DNA from: Azospirillaceae bacterium
Lineage (GTDB): Bacteria; Pseudomonadota; Alphaproteobacteria; Azospirillales; Azospirillaceae
DNA: 64,000 bases
Direction of reading: 5' to 3'
Assembly: GCA_028281465.1 (NCBI GenBank)
Contig: JANQJV010000277.1
Location: forward strand, 30,124 to 94,123
The notes beneath the pieces were generated by a model. The model made no database searches and was not told the DNA's origin. It saw nothing but the letters and a program-made list of their open reading frames with translations. Below, piece by piece: positions 30,001-33,000 of this stretch. Every line of letters begins with the position of its first letter. Position 1 is the stretch's first letter. A program made the position numbers and the translations under genes.

Positions 30001-33000
30001 GAGGAGATCGCCTTCATTGAGATATCGGCATCGATCCCCGAGGCGTCGGTGGCGCTCACCGTCACGCTGCCCGCCGATACCGACCCCTGCTGCGTGCCGC
30101 TGTAGCGGATGAACGCCTCGGCGTCCGCGTTCACCATGTTGGTGGCCAAGAGACCGCTCATCGCCATGCCGCTGGCGCCGATCAGGGCCGATGCCGCCGA
30201 GGTGGCGTCGTTGCTCACCGTCGCCGTGATCTGCGCCGTGGACGATGCCGCGACCGACAACGCCCCGCCCACGTCCAGAGCCGTGTCGGTGATGGTGGCC
30301 GACACCTTGGCCGGCTGCGCGGTGCCAAAGCTGGTCCCCAGCAGCGCATCAATGGTATCGCCGATCAGGGTGCCGTTCGCCCAGCCGATGCTGTTGAACG
30401 CCAGCGTCACCCCGGCGGCGTTCCCCCCGGTGCTGATCACCGCCTGTGTCACGGCCGCCACGCTGGACGCGTTCGACGCCGACACCGTGACCGCGCCCGA
30501 GGTCTTCAGGCTGCTGTCCGAGACCTGCGCGTCCGCCGAACTCAGCACCGTGTTGGTGGCGATTACCCCGTTCGCCGCCAGCGACATGCCTGGGCCAAAG
30601 GCGCTGCCCCCCGACGAACTGACCGTCGCGTCGGCTGTGGCAGCAATCGTCGCCGTCGTGTCCGCCGTCACGGTCACCGAACCGGCCGTCACCGTGGCGT
30701 TCTCAATGCCGGCCACGACCGCGCTGGTCACCGTATTGCGCACGACCAGACCGCCGATCGCCAAGGAATCCGATTGGTCGAAATTCAGGCCTTGCGCGAA
30801 CAGTGTCGCCTCATCCGCGCGCTGCCAGTAGTCCTGATCCGTGTAGTCCGCCGACGAGAGATCAACCGTTTCGTCGTCGCCCATATACCTGTAGAGACCG
30901 CCGCCCTCGCCCTTGTTGGCATCATAGGTGTCGGCCAATTTGACCACATCGCCGAACCGAACCCGCTGGCTCCCGTCGCCGGACAGGAAATCTGCGCTCA
31001 CCGCGTCCTGATCCAAGCCGACCAACGCTTTCGCCAACCCCAGGCCGCCATCGTTGGACGTGGTTGAGGACGACACCAATTTGACGTTGGAATGGATGGT
31101 GGCGGAATCGGTCGCAGCGACGACGATGCCACCGCCGGCCTGGATCGACCGGTCGTTCGAGGCAGTCTCCTGGATGGACGCCTTGGTCACCCCGCTCACG
31201 CGGTTGCCGGAAACGATGCCGCCCACCCCGAGACCCACCGCACCGAACAGCGCCGACGCCGTCGATTCCGAGGTGTTGCTGACTGTTGAATTGACGGAGG
31301 CGCGATTGTCGGCCGTGACAGACAGGGTCCCGCCGGCCGCGACGAGAGAGCCGACGACGGCGGCGACGGTGTCCCCCTCCGCGTCGGTGGCGTTGTCGTC
31401 GGCAAGGACAGTGTCGAGGAGGGAACTGTTGAAACCGGTGAGTTGCAAGCCTAAGGCATTGAAGGCAACCGCCACGCCGACAGCGGAGTTGGTGCCGCCG
31501 GTCACGGCCGCGCCCGCCTCCGCCCGCGCGTCGATCTCGCCGGCGTTGATCGCCGATACCGTGATGTCGCCGCTGGACGTGGTCACGCTGCTGTCGGAGA
31601 CAGTGGCGCTGACGCCTCCATAGACTTCGTTCCACGCCGCCGTTCCGCCGACGCTGAGCGAATAGGTGGTGCGCCACCCCACCCCGCCCACGGTGTCCAC
31701 GGTCACCAGAGCCGTGGTCTGCGCACCGACCGAAAGGTCGTTGGTCGCCTGGACGGATACGCTGCCAGCGACGAGCGTCGATTGCGCAACCTGGGCGGAC
31801 ACACCCTTATGGATGCGATTGGATGCGGTCGCCTGTTCCAGCTCGATGGCGGGGAACTGTCCGATATTGGCATAGAAGTCGGTCGACTGGGCCGAAAAGC
31901 TGGCTTGATCCACGGCGGAGACGCTGATGCCGTCGGCGGCCGTGACCGTCGATCCGGACAACAGCGCCTCGGTGCGTCCGGTCAGAACATTCGAAGCGTC
32001 CTTGGCGATGGCCATGGTGGTGGCCGTATTGGTCGCCGACAGGCTGAGTCCGCGCACATTCAACGTCGCATTCGTGACCCGCGCCCGCACGTCGTCTCTG
32101 GTCACCTCGGTCCGGTGCGTGCCGGTCACCACCGAGTCCACCTTGCCCAGCACCCCACCATCGGCGCCGTCGGTGGCCAAGGCCTGCACGGTCACCAATC
32201 CCGCTCCGCTCAGGCCGAAGCTGCTGCCGGCGCTGCCCAGATAAGCCAGGGTGTCGCGGACCAGGGTGATCTGGCTCGCAGCGGCGTCCCAACCCGTCAG
32301 CGTGGTGAACAGGCTGTCCGCCGTCTTGATCTCGGTGGTGATGCCGGTCGCATCCTTGGCTTGGATCAGCAGACTGGACGGTTCGCTCAGTGAAAGGGCA
32401 CCGGTGCCGACGGTGATATCCGCGCCACCGGCTATGCCGGCCACCGTGCTCTGGTCGGACGTCACCGAAATCTGGGAGCTGGAGGTGTCCAAGGTGCGGA
32501 GGGCGAAGGTCGTCTCGGTCTCGGCCAATACCGACAGAGTCGACGCCTGAATCCGAGCCAATTCGCCCACGACGGCACTGGCCACGGACTTGGATGACAC
32601 CGTGAGGTTCGTGGTGAATCCGCTGTCGGAAAGCCCCACCACATTGTTCACGGCGGCCTTGAGAGTCACCGAACCTGAGGTGACGATCGACCCGTCTACA
32701 GCCACGCTGGCGGCGAGGTCCATGGTCGCCGACGTGCCGGCGTTGGCCGTGTTGGCATCCTCTGCGGCCAGAACGATGTCGGCCTGCGAGGCTATGCTCT
32801 GCCCGGCCGGAACACGAATGGTCTCCGCCTCGACCGTGAGCGCGGTCGCCCCCAGATTGACGGATTGAATCGTCAGCGTGTCATGGCCGCCCAACCCGCG
32901 AATGGTCAGAGACGTGGTCGGCTTGACGAAGGTGATACTCTCGAAGGTCGACCCCGATACCGTCAGCGTCTCGCCGGGCCCCGCGGCGAGGACGGCATCG

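Noticed and set aside
24900..31080. Regular DNA repeats considered as a CRISPR array
   Set aside because: The period is about 1.06 kb and is coding; there are no 25-40 base direct repeats with unique spacers and no cas genes.
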